Assembly: GCA_003526525.1 (NCBI GenBank)
Contig: DPVV01000542.1
Coordinates: 1-8,111, forward strand
DNA: 8,111 bases
Direction: 5' to 3'
DNA from: Lachnoclostridium phytofermentans
Lineage (GTDB): Bacteria; Bacillota; Clostridia; Lachnospirales; Lachnospiraceae
A program made the position numbers and the translations under genes. Each line of letters opens with the position of its first letter. The first letter of the stretch is position 1. Positions 1 through 4,568 of the stretch are shown one piece after another. The notes beneath the pieces are model-generated. The model ran no database searches, was not told the DNA's origin, and saw only the letters and a list, made by a program, of their open reading frames with translations.

Positions 1-11
1 CTACTATCATT

Positions 12-60
12 ATACATAATAAGAAAAAGTTCGCGAAGCGTGCTTTTTCTTATTATGTAT
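12..60. repeat. Perfect 18-bp inverted repeat hairpin with TTCGCGAA in its loop
   Basis: Arms 12-29 and 43-60 are exact reverse complements around a 13-base loop (30-42) that contains the palindrome TTCGCGAA. The 3' arm is T-rich (CTTTTTCTTATT), so it could terminate a transcript entering from the left edge. It ends 20 bases before the ribosome binding site of the next gene and could instead lie in that gene's leader. A related hairpin occurs at 5966-6000 in the opposite orientation, which suggests a dispersed repeat. The repeat is certain; its role is not. Confidence 0.85.
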
Positions 61-88
61 TGAGTACATGCCTAGAAATGGAGAAAAG

Positions 89-757
89 ATGAAATTAAAA
101 TATTACATGAGGGGAATAGGAGTAGGCATCTTATTTTCCACAATGGTATTTTTTGTTGTGGGTAATGAAAAACCACAAATGACGGACGAACAAATAATTA
201 AAGCAGCAAAAGAGCTTGGAATGGAAGAGAAGAAAACGGTAGATTTATCTGGACTAAATCCTACCCCAACCGTAGTACTAGATGGAAAAAACGAAGGTTC
301 TGATAAGTTGTCCAATACAGATCAAGATGGAGCAAATGATAAGGATAATCTACCATCCGTTACCCCAGGAATCGATGGGAGTGGAGCGGAAAGTTTAGAT
401 ACCAATGACACGAAGAAGGACAATAATACATCTTCAAATTTGGATGAATCAAAGAAGGATAATAATTCTGCTGTAGATCATAGCTCGTCTGTTGATAATA
501 ATGGCTCAAAGAGTGATGAGAGTACCGAGAATGATTCTGTTGATAAAATAGAGTTAGTTATAAAATCAGGCATGTTCTCTCATCATGTTGCTGATTTATG
601 CAAGACCTTAGGCTTAGTTGAAGATGCGAAAGAATTTGATAGTTACCTAATTAGGAATGGTTATGCTAGCAAAATTCGTACCAATCGTTATGAGATACCA
701 GTTGGAGCAAGCTATGAAGAGATTGCAAGCCTTATTACAACGAAACCACGATATTAA
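89..757 (+). CDS. Membrane-anchored protein with C-terminal MltG/YceG-like module
   Basis: The protein has 222 residues. An in-frame ATG exists at 68, but the ATG at 89 has GGAG (80-83) at 5-base spacing and gives a typical signal-anchor start, so I chose it. Residues 1-7 are basic and 8-25 are hydrophobic (one membrane segment). Residues about 52-152 form a low-complexity linker rich in Ser, Asp, Asn, Lys and Thr, with KKDNN twice. Residues 153-222 (IELVIKSGMFSHHVADLCKT through YEIPVGASYEEI) resemble the small N-terminal LysM-like module of MltG endolytic transglycosylases. The MltG catalytic domain is absent, so transglycosylase activity is not expected. Inference: an extracytoplasmic, cell-wall-associated protein of unknown function. 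It may be annotated as MltG-like by weak homology. Confidence 0.8.
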   Translation: MKLKYYMRGIGVGILFSTMVFFVVGNEKPQMTDEQIIKAAKELGMEEKKTVDLSGLNPTPTVVLDGKNEGSDKLSNTDQDGANDKDNLPSVTPGIDGSGAESLDTNDTKKDNNTSSNLDESKKDNNSAVDHSSSVDNNGSKSDESTENDSVDKIELVIKSGMFSHHVADLCKTLGLVEDAKEFDSYLIRNGYASKIRTNRYEIPVGASYEEIASLITTKPRY

Positions 758-778
758 GAAAGAAAATCCGTTAAAGAT

Positions 779-810
779 AGATATAATTCTTATTATATCT
801 TTATATTTTA
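779..810 (+). terminator. Weak AT-rich terminator candidate
   Basis: Perfect 9-bp arms AGATATAAT (779-787) and ATTATATCT (792-800) enclose the loop TCTT and are followed by TTATATTTTA. The stem is almost all A-T, so termination would be inefficient. It sits 22 bases after the upstream stop codon and before the rpsB promoter, where a terminator would be expected. Confidence 0.45.
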
Positions 811-850
811 GATCATAAATTATATTTTGAGGAATTTTTGTTCAAAAGCC

Positions 851-879
851 TTGCTTTCTATATTTTCTCATGATATAAT
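851..879 (+). promoter_or_regulatory. rpsB promoter, extended -10
   Basis: TTGCTT (851-856), a 17-base spacer, and a perfect TATAAT (874-879) preceded by TG at 871-872 (TGn extended -10). Transcription should start near 886, giving a leader of roughly 95 bases before rpsB. This suits a strong, growth-linked sigma-A promoter. Confidence 0.85.
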
Positions 880-885
880 GTTAGA

Positions 886-980
886 GCAAAAATCACGTAC
901 AAGTTCGAGGCATGGTGCCTGAATAGGTCTGCTAAGAATACAGCTTGTGCGGAAGCAAAAACCAAAATGGAGGAAAAAAC
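886..980 (+). promoter_or_regulatory. Structured rpsB 5' leader, candidate S2 autoregulatory RNA
   Basis: An 8-bp outer stem (896-903 with 944-951, one G-U) closes a domain holding a perfect hairpin AGGCA (908-912)/TGCCT (916-920) and a short CTG (929-931)/CAG (941-943) hairpin. The domain ends 17 bases before the ribosome binding site (969-973). Leaders upstream of ribosomal protein genes, including rpsB in several bacteria, often bind the encoded protein for feedback. I see the fold; binding by S2 is inferred, and I cannot match it to a named family. Confidence 0.5.
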
Positions 981-1721
981 ATGAGCGTTATTTCAATGAA
1001 ACAATTACTTGAAGCAGGTGTTCACTTTGGTCACCAGACAAGAAGATGGAACCCTAAGATGGCAGAGTACATCTACACAGAAAGAAATGGTATCTACATC
1101 ATCGACTTACAGAAATCTGTAGGTAAAGTTGACGAAGCTTACTATGCAATCAAAGACGTAGTAGCAAACGGTGGAAAGGTACTTTTCGTTGGTACTAAGA
1201 AGCAGGCACAGGATTCCGTTAAGTCTGAAGCTGAGCGTTGTGGAATGTACTATGTAAACGAGAGATGGTTAGGTGGAATGCTCACTAACTTCAAGACTAT
1301 CCAGTCCAGAATCAAGAGATTAAAAGAGATCGAGACAATGGCTAACGATGGTACATTCGAAGTTCTTCCTAAGAAGGAAGTTATCGAATTAAAGAAGGAA
1401 TGGGAGAAGCTTGAGAAAAACCTTGGTGGTATCAAGGATATGAAGGAAGTTCCAGAAGCAATCTTCGTTGTTGACCCTAAGAAAGAAAGAATCTGTATTC
1501 AGGAAGCACATAATCTTGGTATTAAGTTAATCGGTATTGCTGATACTAACTGTGATCCAGAAGAACTTGATCATGTAATCCCAGGTAATGACGATGCAAT
1601 CAGAGCTGTTAAATTAATCGTAGCTAAGATGGCAGATGCTGTTATTGAAGCAAACCAGGGCGTACAGTTAACAGATTCTACAGACGTAGCTGAAGAAGCA
1701 ACTGAGACTGTAGAGGCATAA
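981..1721 (+). CDS. rpsB: 30S ribosomal protein S2
   Basis: The product has 246 residues, a normal length for bacterial S2 (uS2) of the small ribosomal subunit, which binds late near the head-body junction with S1/bS21-type partners. The N-terminus [20 protein letters not shown] and the later [12 protein letters not shown] and [20 protein letters not shown] segments are S2 hallmarks. The frame is open from 945, but the ATG at 981 has GGAGG (969-973) at 7-base spacing and starts exactly where family members do. The C-terminal tail is acidic (EEATETVEA), which is common. It has its own promoter and leader and is followed by a terminator, so it is probably transcribed mainly alone. Codons are the restricted set expected of a highly expressed gene. 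Confidence 0.98.
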   Translation: MSVISMKQLLEAGVHFGHQTRRWNPKMAEYIYTERNGIYIIDLQKSVGKVDEAYYAIKDVVANGGKVLFVGTKKQAQDSVKSEAERCGMYYVNERWLGGMLTNFKTIQSRIKRLKEIETMANDGTFEVLPKKEVIELKKEWEKLEKNLGGIKDMKEVPEAIFVVDPKKERICIQEAHNLGIKLIGIADTNCDPEELDHVIPGNDDAIRAVKLIVAKMADAVIEANQGVQLTDSTDVAEEATETVEA

Positions 1722-1780
1722 TAAGCGCTGTTGCAAAGTAAATCACCTATGTTTGTATTTAATACAATGATGTGAATAAG

Positions 1781-1820
1781 TGCTTCAGCCTGACCGCAAA
1801 TGTTAGGCTGGAGCATTTTT
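1781..1820 (+). terminator. Intrinsic terminator between rpsB and tsf
   Basis: A 13-bp stem pairs 1782-1794 with 1802-1814 (two G-U pairs plus one internal U-G, otherwise Watson-Crick), with loop CGCAAAT and a tail ATTTTT ending at 1820. This is a strong Rho-independent terminator 60 bases after the rpsB stop. Together with the tsf promoter it separates two genes that are often cotranscribed. Partial readthrough remains possible. Confidence 0.9.
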
Positions 1821-1848
1821 AGGTAATTCATATATTATTGTGGACTTG

Positions 1849-1865
1849 TTTACAATAATTGTAAA
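1849..1865. promoter_or_regulatory. Fur/PerR-like palindrome over the tsf -35
   Basis: TTTACAAT (1849-1856), one central A, and ATTGTAAA (1858-1865) form a perfect dyad. Its inner 15 bases have the 7-1-7 layout of Fur-family boxes. They differ from the Bacillus PerR consensus TTATAATNATTATAA only at two symmetric positions (C for T, G for A). Placement over the -35 would suit repression. No Fur-family gene is in the window, so the regulator is unknown and AT-rich chance cannot be excluded. Confidence 0.4.
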
Positions 1866-1878
1866 TACGTGATATAGT
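1849..1878 (+). promoter_or_regulatory. tsf promoter, extended -10
   Basis: TTTACA (1849-1854), an 18-base spacer, and TATAGT (1873-1878) with TG at 1870-1871 giving an extended -10. Transcription should start near 1885, leaving about 45 bases of leader. The -35 hexamer forms the left part of a palindrome (1849-1865). Confidence 0.75.
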
Positions 1879-1929
1879 AAACTATGACATAGTTTTATAA
1901 AATAATGAATGAACATGGAGGACAACAAA

Positions 1930-2862
1930 ATGGCTATAACAGCTGGAATGGTTAAAGATTTAAGAGAAATGACCGGTGCAGGTATGATGGACTGCAAAAA
2001 AGCATTAGCTGAAACAGATGGCGATATGGACAAGGCAGTAGAATTCTTAAGAGAAAAAGGACTTGCAGCTGCTGAGAAAAAAGCAGGAAGAATTGCAGCA
2101 GAAGGTATCTGTGCTACTAACGTAAGTGCTGATGGAAAGGTTGCTGCTATTGTTGAAGTTAACTCCGAAACAGACTTCGTAGCAAAGAACGAAACGTTCA
2201 GAACATTCGTTTCTGCTGTAGCTGCACAGGCTGCTACAACTACTGTATCTGATATCGATGCATTCTTAGCTGAGCCTTGGAGCCTTGATGCTGCTAAGAC
2301 TGTAAAGGATGAGTTAGCATCTCAGATTGCTATCATCGGTGAGAACATGAACATCAGAAGATTCGAGAAGATCGTTACAGAAAACGGCTTTGTAGAGTCC
2401 TACATCCACAGCGGCGGAAGAATCGGTATCTTAGTTGAGATGGAAGCTTCTTTAGTAAATGATGCTGCAAAAGAATGTGCGAAGAACGTAGCTATGCAGG
2501 TTGCAGCTATGAACCCTAAGTATGTAGATCAGTCTGAAGTTCCTGCTGAATACATCGAGCATGAAAGAGAAATCTTAAAAATTCAAGCTATGAACGATCC
2601 TGCAAATGCTAACAAGCCAGAGAATATCATCGATAAGATGTTAGTTGGTCGTTTAAATAAGCAATTAAAAGAGATCTGCTTAGTAGATCAGGTATACGTA
2701 AAAGATGGTGACTTAACTGTTGGTAAGTACGTTGAGAGCGTAGCAAAAGAATTAGGTGCTACACTTAAGATCAAGAGATTCGTTCGTTTCGAAACTGGTG
2801 AAGGTATCGAAAAGAAGAGCGAAGATTTTGCTGCTGAAGTTGCAAAGCAAATGGGAATGTAG
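1930..2862 (+). CDS. tsf: Translation elongation factor Ts (EF-Ts)
   Basis: The product has 310 residues, close to the usual bacterial length. EF-Ts is the cytoplasmic guanine nucleotide exchange factor that recycles EF-Tu. Residues 1-55 form the N-terminal UBA-like domain (ITAGMVKDLREMTGAGMMDC). TDFVAKN at 81-87 is the signature that contacts EF-Tu, and YIHSGGRIGILVEM lies in the core dimerisation-like region. The frame is open from an ATG at 1909, but GGAGG (1917-1921) sits inside that extension and is 8 bases before the ATG at 1930, which matches the family start. It has its own promoter. The pyrH and frr genes that often follow are absent here. Confidence 0.98.
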   Translation: MAITAGMVKDLREMTGAGMMDCKKALAETDGDMDKAVEFLREKGLAAAEKKAGRIAAEGICATNVSADGKVAAIVEVNSETDFVAKNETFRTFVSAVAAQAATTTVSDIDAFLAEPWSLDAAKTVKDELASQIAIIGENMNIRRFEKIVTENGFVESYIHSGGRIGILVEMEASLVNDAAKECAKNVAMQVAAMNPKYVDQSEVPAEYIEHEREILKIQAMNDPANANKPENIIDKMLVGRLNKQLKEICLVDQVYVKDGDLTVGKYVESVAKELGATLKIKRFVRFETGEGIEKKSEDFAAEVAKQMGM

Positions 2863-2956
2863 TTTCTACGTAGTAGAAACGTAATATTTGCTTTTACAGA
2901 TAGGTATGTAGTTTTTACGAAGTAAATATTTGCTTTTGAAGATGAGTATGTAATTT
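2860..2956. repeat. Diverged tandem duplication starting at the tsf stop codon
   Basis: Unit 1 (2860-2908) begins with the tsf stop TAG and unit 2 is 2909-2950, followed by a short third start (2951-2956). Within them, 2883-2914 and 2925-2956 agree at 27 of 32 positions (AATATTTGCTTTT shared exactly). The beginnings TAGTTTCTACGTAGTA and TAGTTTTTACGAAGTA also match, with a 7-base length difference. Unit 1 carries a perfect 8-bp hairpin, GTTTCTAC (2862-2869)/GTAGAAAC (2873-2880), with no U tract after it. No gene is visible. Confidence 0.75.
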
Positions 2957-2960
2957 GATT

Positions 2961-3033
2961 GGCTCTGTACAAAGTGTTGAGGTGAGGTTCCTTTGGAACC
3001 CGCCTAGATACTAGGTGCAGGGCCTTTTATTTT
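2961..3033 (+). ncRNA. Structured RNA element, copy 1 (also a likely tsf terminator)
   Basis: A 10-bp closing stem pairs 2961-2970 (GGCTCTGTAC) with 3015-3024 (GTGCAGGGCC). Inside, AGGTG (2980-2984)/CGCCT (3001-3005) continues after a bulged A into GGTTCC/GGAACC (2986-2991/2995-3000) with loop TTT. A tiny CAA/TTG hairpin (2970-2979) and an alternative CCTAG/CTAGG hairpin (3003-3015) are also possible. TTTTATTTT follows, so it can act as the tsf terminator. It aligns without gaps to 3035-3107. It is not a tRNA: there is no T-loop consensus and no variable region. Confidence 0.65.
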
Positions 3034-3034
3034 G

Positions 3035-3109
3035 GGCTCTATGTCAAGTCTTGATGTATGATTGTTATCAATCATGCTCCATTTCTGGATGTAGAGCAAT
3101 TTCTATTTT
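3035..3109 (+). ncRNA. Structured RNA element, copy 2
   Basis: It agrees with copy 1 at 42 of 73 aligned positions with no gaps. The closing stem pairs 3036-3044 with 3089-3097 and keeps the same partners despite base changes. The large hairpin is GTATGATTG (3056-3064)/CAATCATGC (3069-3077) with loop TTAT. TCAA/TTGA (3044-3054) and TCCA/TGGA (3078-3089) could make a four-way junction, at the cost of the innermost closing pair. Its U-rich tail is weaker (AATTTCTATTTT). I see no promoter of its own, so it may be read from tsf by readthrough. I recognise no RNA family. Confidence 0.55.
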
Positions 3110-3123
3110 AAAAGAGCGCTTAA

Positions 3124-3158
3124 GCCGCAGAAAACTCAGTGTTTTCGGCGTTTTTTTT
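3124..3158 (+). terminator. Intrinsic terminator after the RNA pair
   Basis: GCCG (3124-3127)/CGGC (3146-3149) is stacked, after a 3-base bulge, on AAAAC (3131-3135)/GTTTT (3141-3145), followed by eight T residues (3151-3158). The full T tract and GC-rich base make it convincing. It marks the 3' end of a transcript that includes the two RNA elements even though no gene lies between it and tsf. Confidence 0.8.
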
Positions 3159-3201
3159 GTGTACAGAAGTATGGAAAATTACAGCAAAGTTTTGTTTATT
3201 T

Positions 3202-3255
3202 AAATTAGGGAGTGGTTTACTTTTATATAAATTAGGAAGTGGTCTGTTTTTATAG
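3202..3255. repeat. Two-copy 27-bp tandem repeat
   Basis: Units 3202-3228 and 3229-3255 abut exactly and match at 22 of 27 positions (both begin AAATTAGG and share AGTGGT). It lies just upstream of the -35 of the leader-peptide promoter. It could be an upstream regulatory site duplicated in tandem or a slippage product. Confidence 0.65.
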
Positions 3256-3263
3256 TTTAGGTA

Positions 3264-3292
3264 TTGACAAATGAATTATTAAATATTATAGT
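3264..3292 (+). promoter_or_regulatory. Near-consensus promoter of the Cys-rich leader ORF
   Basis: A perfect TTGACA (3264-3269), a 17-base spacer and TATAGT (3287-3292). The predicted start near 3299 gives about 47 bases of leader before the ORF at 3346, including a tandem TACTATGAA (3306-3323). This is the strongest promoter seen upstream of the ABC importer. Confidence 0.85.
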
Positions 3293-3311
3293 AAACATAT
3301 TAAATTACTAT
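3288..3311. promoter_or_regulatory. Dyad overlapping the -10 and start site
   Basis: ATAGTAA (3288-3294) and TTACTAT (3305-3311) are exact reverse complements 10 bases apart. They cover most of the -10 and the predicted transcription start, a classic place for a repressor. I cannot assign a regulator; the sequence is AT-rich and the arms are only 7 bases. Confidence 0.4.
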
Positions 3312-3345
3312 GAATACTATGAATTATAAGAGAAGGAGATAAGAT

Positions 3346-3447
3346 ATGAAAGTGAACCACACAAATAATGCAAATCAGAATATGATGTGTTGCTGTTGCT
3401 GTATGAGTAAATCTACAGCTTATTTGTGTGCACCCAACAATATCTGA
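3346..3447 (+). CDS. Polycysteine leader peptide (33 aa)
   Basis: The 33-codon ORF starts with ATG behind AAGGAG (3333-3338) at 7-base spacing and ends with TGA at 3445-3447. Residues 13-20 read MMCCCCCM: five consecutive Cys codons (3388-3402, alternating TGT and TGC), with a sixth Cys at residue 28 (3427). There is no signal peptide or membrane segment. A near-consensus promoter precedes it, and a strong intrinsic terminator (3481-3518) begins 33 bases after the stop. This is the layout of a leader peptide whose translation senses charged tRNA-Cys. The nearest intact genes downstream encode a probable cysteine/cystine importer. The alternative is a tiny Cys-rich metal- or redox-binding protein made from a short transcript. 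The translation signals are seen; the regulatory role is inferred. Confidence 0.75.
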   Translation: MKVNHTNNANQNMMCCCCCMSKSTAYLCAPNNI

Positions 3448-3450
3448 TTT
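3358..3450 (+). promoter_or_regulatory. Competing RNA stems across the leader ORF
   Basis: Stem A pairs CACACAAATAA (3358-3368) with TTATTTGTGTG (3420-3430), 11 perfect pairs enclosing the Cys run. Inside it, GCTGTA (3398-3403)/TACAGC (3414-3419) places the last Cys codons in a helix. Stem B pairs 3372-3378 and 3380-3383 with 3444-3450 and 3440-3443 (11 pairs, one bulged A). A and B cross, so both form only as a pseudoknot; otherwise they are alternatives. A ribosome halted on the Cys codons would block the inner helix and stem B's 5' arm. Confidence 0.5.
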
Positions 3451-3480
3451 TCAATTCTTAAGTAAGATATAAGTATGAGG

Positions 3481-3518
3481 AAAGAAGCAGGTAATGAGTG
3501 TACCTGTTTCTTTTTTTA
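3481..3518 (+). terminator. Intrinsic terminator, probable attenuator
   Basis: A 13-bp stem pairs 3481-3493 with 3501-3513 (one G-U), with loop ATGAGTG. TTTTTTT at 3511-3517 forms both the last pairs and the tail. It follows the leader ORF by 33 bases. The only complement to its 5' arm that I found upstream is a weak TTCTT (3455-3459) against AAGAA (3482-3486), so the antiterminator is not established. Confidence 0.88.
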
Positions 3519-3693
3519 TGAGTAAATTCGACTTAATGTAATGTTACTAAATTTGTGAGAATTATGAAATGGAGTGTCTTTATTGACTATAGCAAAAGAG
3601 AGAAGAATAAGTTGTTTCAACAAATAAATTGTGCTTGTATATTGAGATGCAATTCATATAGAAAGGTGATAAAGCGCCAGATTGGAGGATATA

Positions 3694-3873
3694 ATGAAAC
3701 AGATATTATGGTTTGGAGATTCGAATACATAAGGGTTGATATGTGAAACAAGAGATGCAATGTATGGTAAATTAGGTGTGGTGATATGATGTAAGAGTAA
3801 ACGATAGGGAACTCGAATCATATAGAGGAAGAAGGACATCGAATTCTAGAGATGTCTTATATCAAAAGCTAGA
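3694..3873 (+). pseudogene. Remnant of an SGNH/GDSL hydrolase
   Basis: After GGAGG (3684-3688) at 5-base spacing, ATG at 3694 opens MKQILWFGDSNT, the catalytic block I N-terminus of SGNH esterases (the Ser of GDS is the nucleophile). Codon 13 is TAA (3730-3732), where family members usually have Tyr, Trp or Phe. The frame then continues GLICETRDAMYGKLGVVI, resembling the family's GLIPGTRERY segment, to TGA at 3787. In another frame, 3813-3870 reads NHIEEEGHRI, resembling the family's IIEEGLNGRT block. So stops, a frameshift and loss of the rest leave no functional enzyme. The upstream part, 3519-3693, shows no gene and at best a weak promoter (TTGACT 3583-3588, AATAAG 3606-3611). Certainty is good for the N-terminus, low for the second block. 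Confidence 0.6.
3833..3858 (+). other. Hairpin upstream of the importer start
   Basis: AGGACATC (3833-3840) pairs with GATGTCTT (3851-3858), 8 bp with one G-U and a 10-base loop, 29 bases before the first permease. No T tract follows, so it is not a terminator. It may be a leader or processing hairpin, or chance. Confidence 0.3.
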
Positions 3874-3887
3874 AGGGGATAGGAGCC

Positions 3888-4568
3888 ATGGATTTTGGAT
3901 TTATGAAGAGTCATATACCGTTGTATGTAGAAGCAGCGAAAATGACAATGAAAATATCACTATTTGGAATAGTGCTGGCGATTTTAATCGGACTGATTTG
4001 TAGCCTCATAAAGACGTTAAGGATACCAATACTTAAGTCACTAGTGAACATTTATATTGAGATATCTAGAAATACACCATTGTTGATTCAACTATTTTTT
4101 TTATATTTTGGACTTCCCAAAATCGGTATTGTGCTCAGTTCAGAAAGTTGTGCTATTATCGGTCTTGCATTTCAAGGGGGAAGTTATATGGCAGAAGCAT
4201 TTCGAACAGGTATAGATAATGTTGCACCAATTCAAACGGAATCCGGGTTAAGTCTTGGATTTACAAAGAGGCAAGTTTTCTTTCATATTGTACTTCCACA
4301 AGCCATCGCAACTTCTGTTCCAGTCTTTTGTGCTAATATCATATTTTTAATAAAGGAAACATCCGTATTCAGTGCAGTAGCATTAGCAGACTTAATGTTT
4401 GTAGCAAAAGATTTAATTGGAATTTACTATAAAACGGACGAAGCACTCTTTTTATTGGTAATGGCTTATCTGATTATATTATTGCCACTATCGTTAATCT
4501 GTACCTGGATAGAAAGGAGGGTCCGTTATGCAGGATTCGGGAATACAAGTCCTATTTCAGGGAACTAA
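3888..4568 (+). CDS. Amino acid ABC transporter permease, subunit 1 (HisM/GlnP family)
   Basis: This 226-residue integral membrane subunit of a type I ABC importer pairs with the next gene's product to form the channel. Hydrophobic segments lie at about 18-41, 62-82, 86-100, 142-160 and 185-207. RNTPLLIQLFFLYFG (61-75) is typical of polar amino acid permeases. The EAA loop that docks on the ATPase runs from E103 to P137 (EAFRTG, then SLGFTKRQ and HIVLP). Ribosome binding is by AAGGGG (3873-3878) at 9 bases; AGGAG (3881-3885) lies too close to be ideal. Its last 41 bases overlap the next gene, implying translational coupling. The substrate, cysteine/cystine, is inferred from the operon's receptor. 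Confidence 0.93.
   Translation: MDFGFMKSHIPLYVEAAKMTMKISLFGIVLAILIGLICSLIKTLRIPILKSLVNIYIEISRNTPLLIQLFFLYFGLPKIGIVLSSESCAIIGLAFQGGSYMAEAFRTGIDNVAPIQTESGLSLGFTKRQVFFHIVLPQAIATSVPVFCANIIFLIKETSVFSAVALADLMFVAKDLIGIYYKTDEALFLLVMAYLIILLPLSLICTWIERRVRYAGFGNTSPISGN

Noticed and set aside
103..315. Minus-strand frame opposite the MltG-like gene, and similar frames opposite rpsB, tsf, permease 2, ATPase and receptor
   Set aside because: These are shadows of real genes, with no ribosome binding sites or recognisable domains.
2961..3024. tRNA or tRNA-like molecule
   Set aside because: A cloverleaf-like fold and 7-bp acceptor-like stem exist, but there is no TTCRA T-loop, no normal anticodon arm and no variable region.
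3015..3203. 62-codon open frame over the RNA pair
   Set aside because: No ribosome binding site. It starts inside a stem, runs through a terminator, and the structure and copy alignment explain the sequence better.
3481..3513. CRISPR-like or phage repeat
   Set aside because: A single hairpin with a T tail. No repeat array occurs anywhere in the window.
3690..3695. TATAAT as a -10 promoter for the importer
   Set aside because: The hexamers 16-18 bases upstream do not resemble a -35, and the bases are the RBS-to-start spacer of the broken SGNH gene.
3555..3746. 63-codon open frame before the importer
   Set aside because: No ribosome binding site or recognisable protein. It overlaps the SGNH remnant in another frame.
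3299..3887. T-box or SAM riboswitch controlling the importer
   Set aside because: I found no T-box AGGGTGGNACCGCG-type motif and no S-box core. A Cys-codon leader ORF is present instead.
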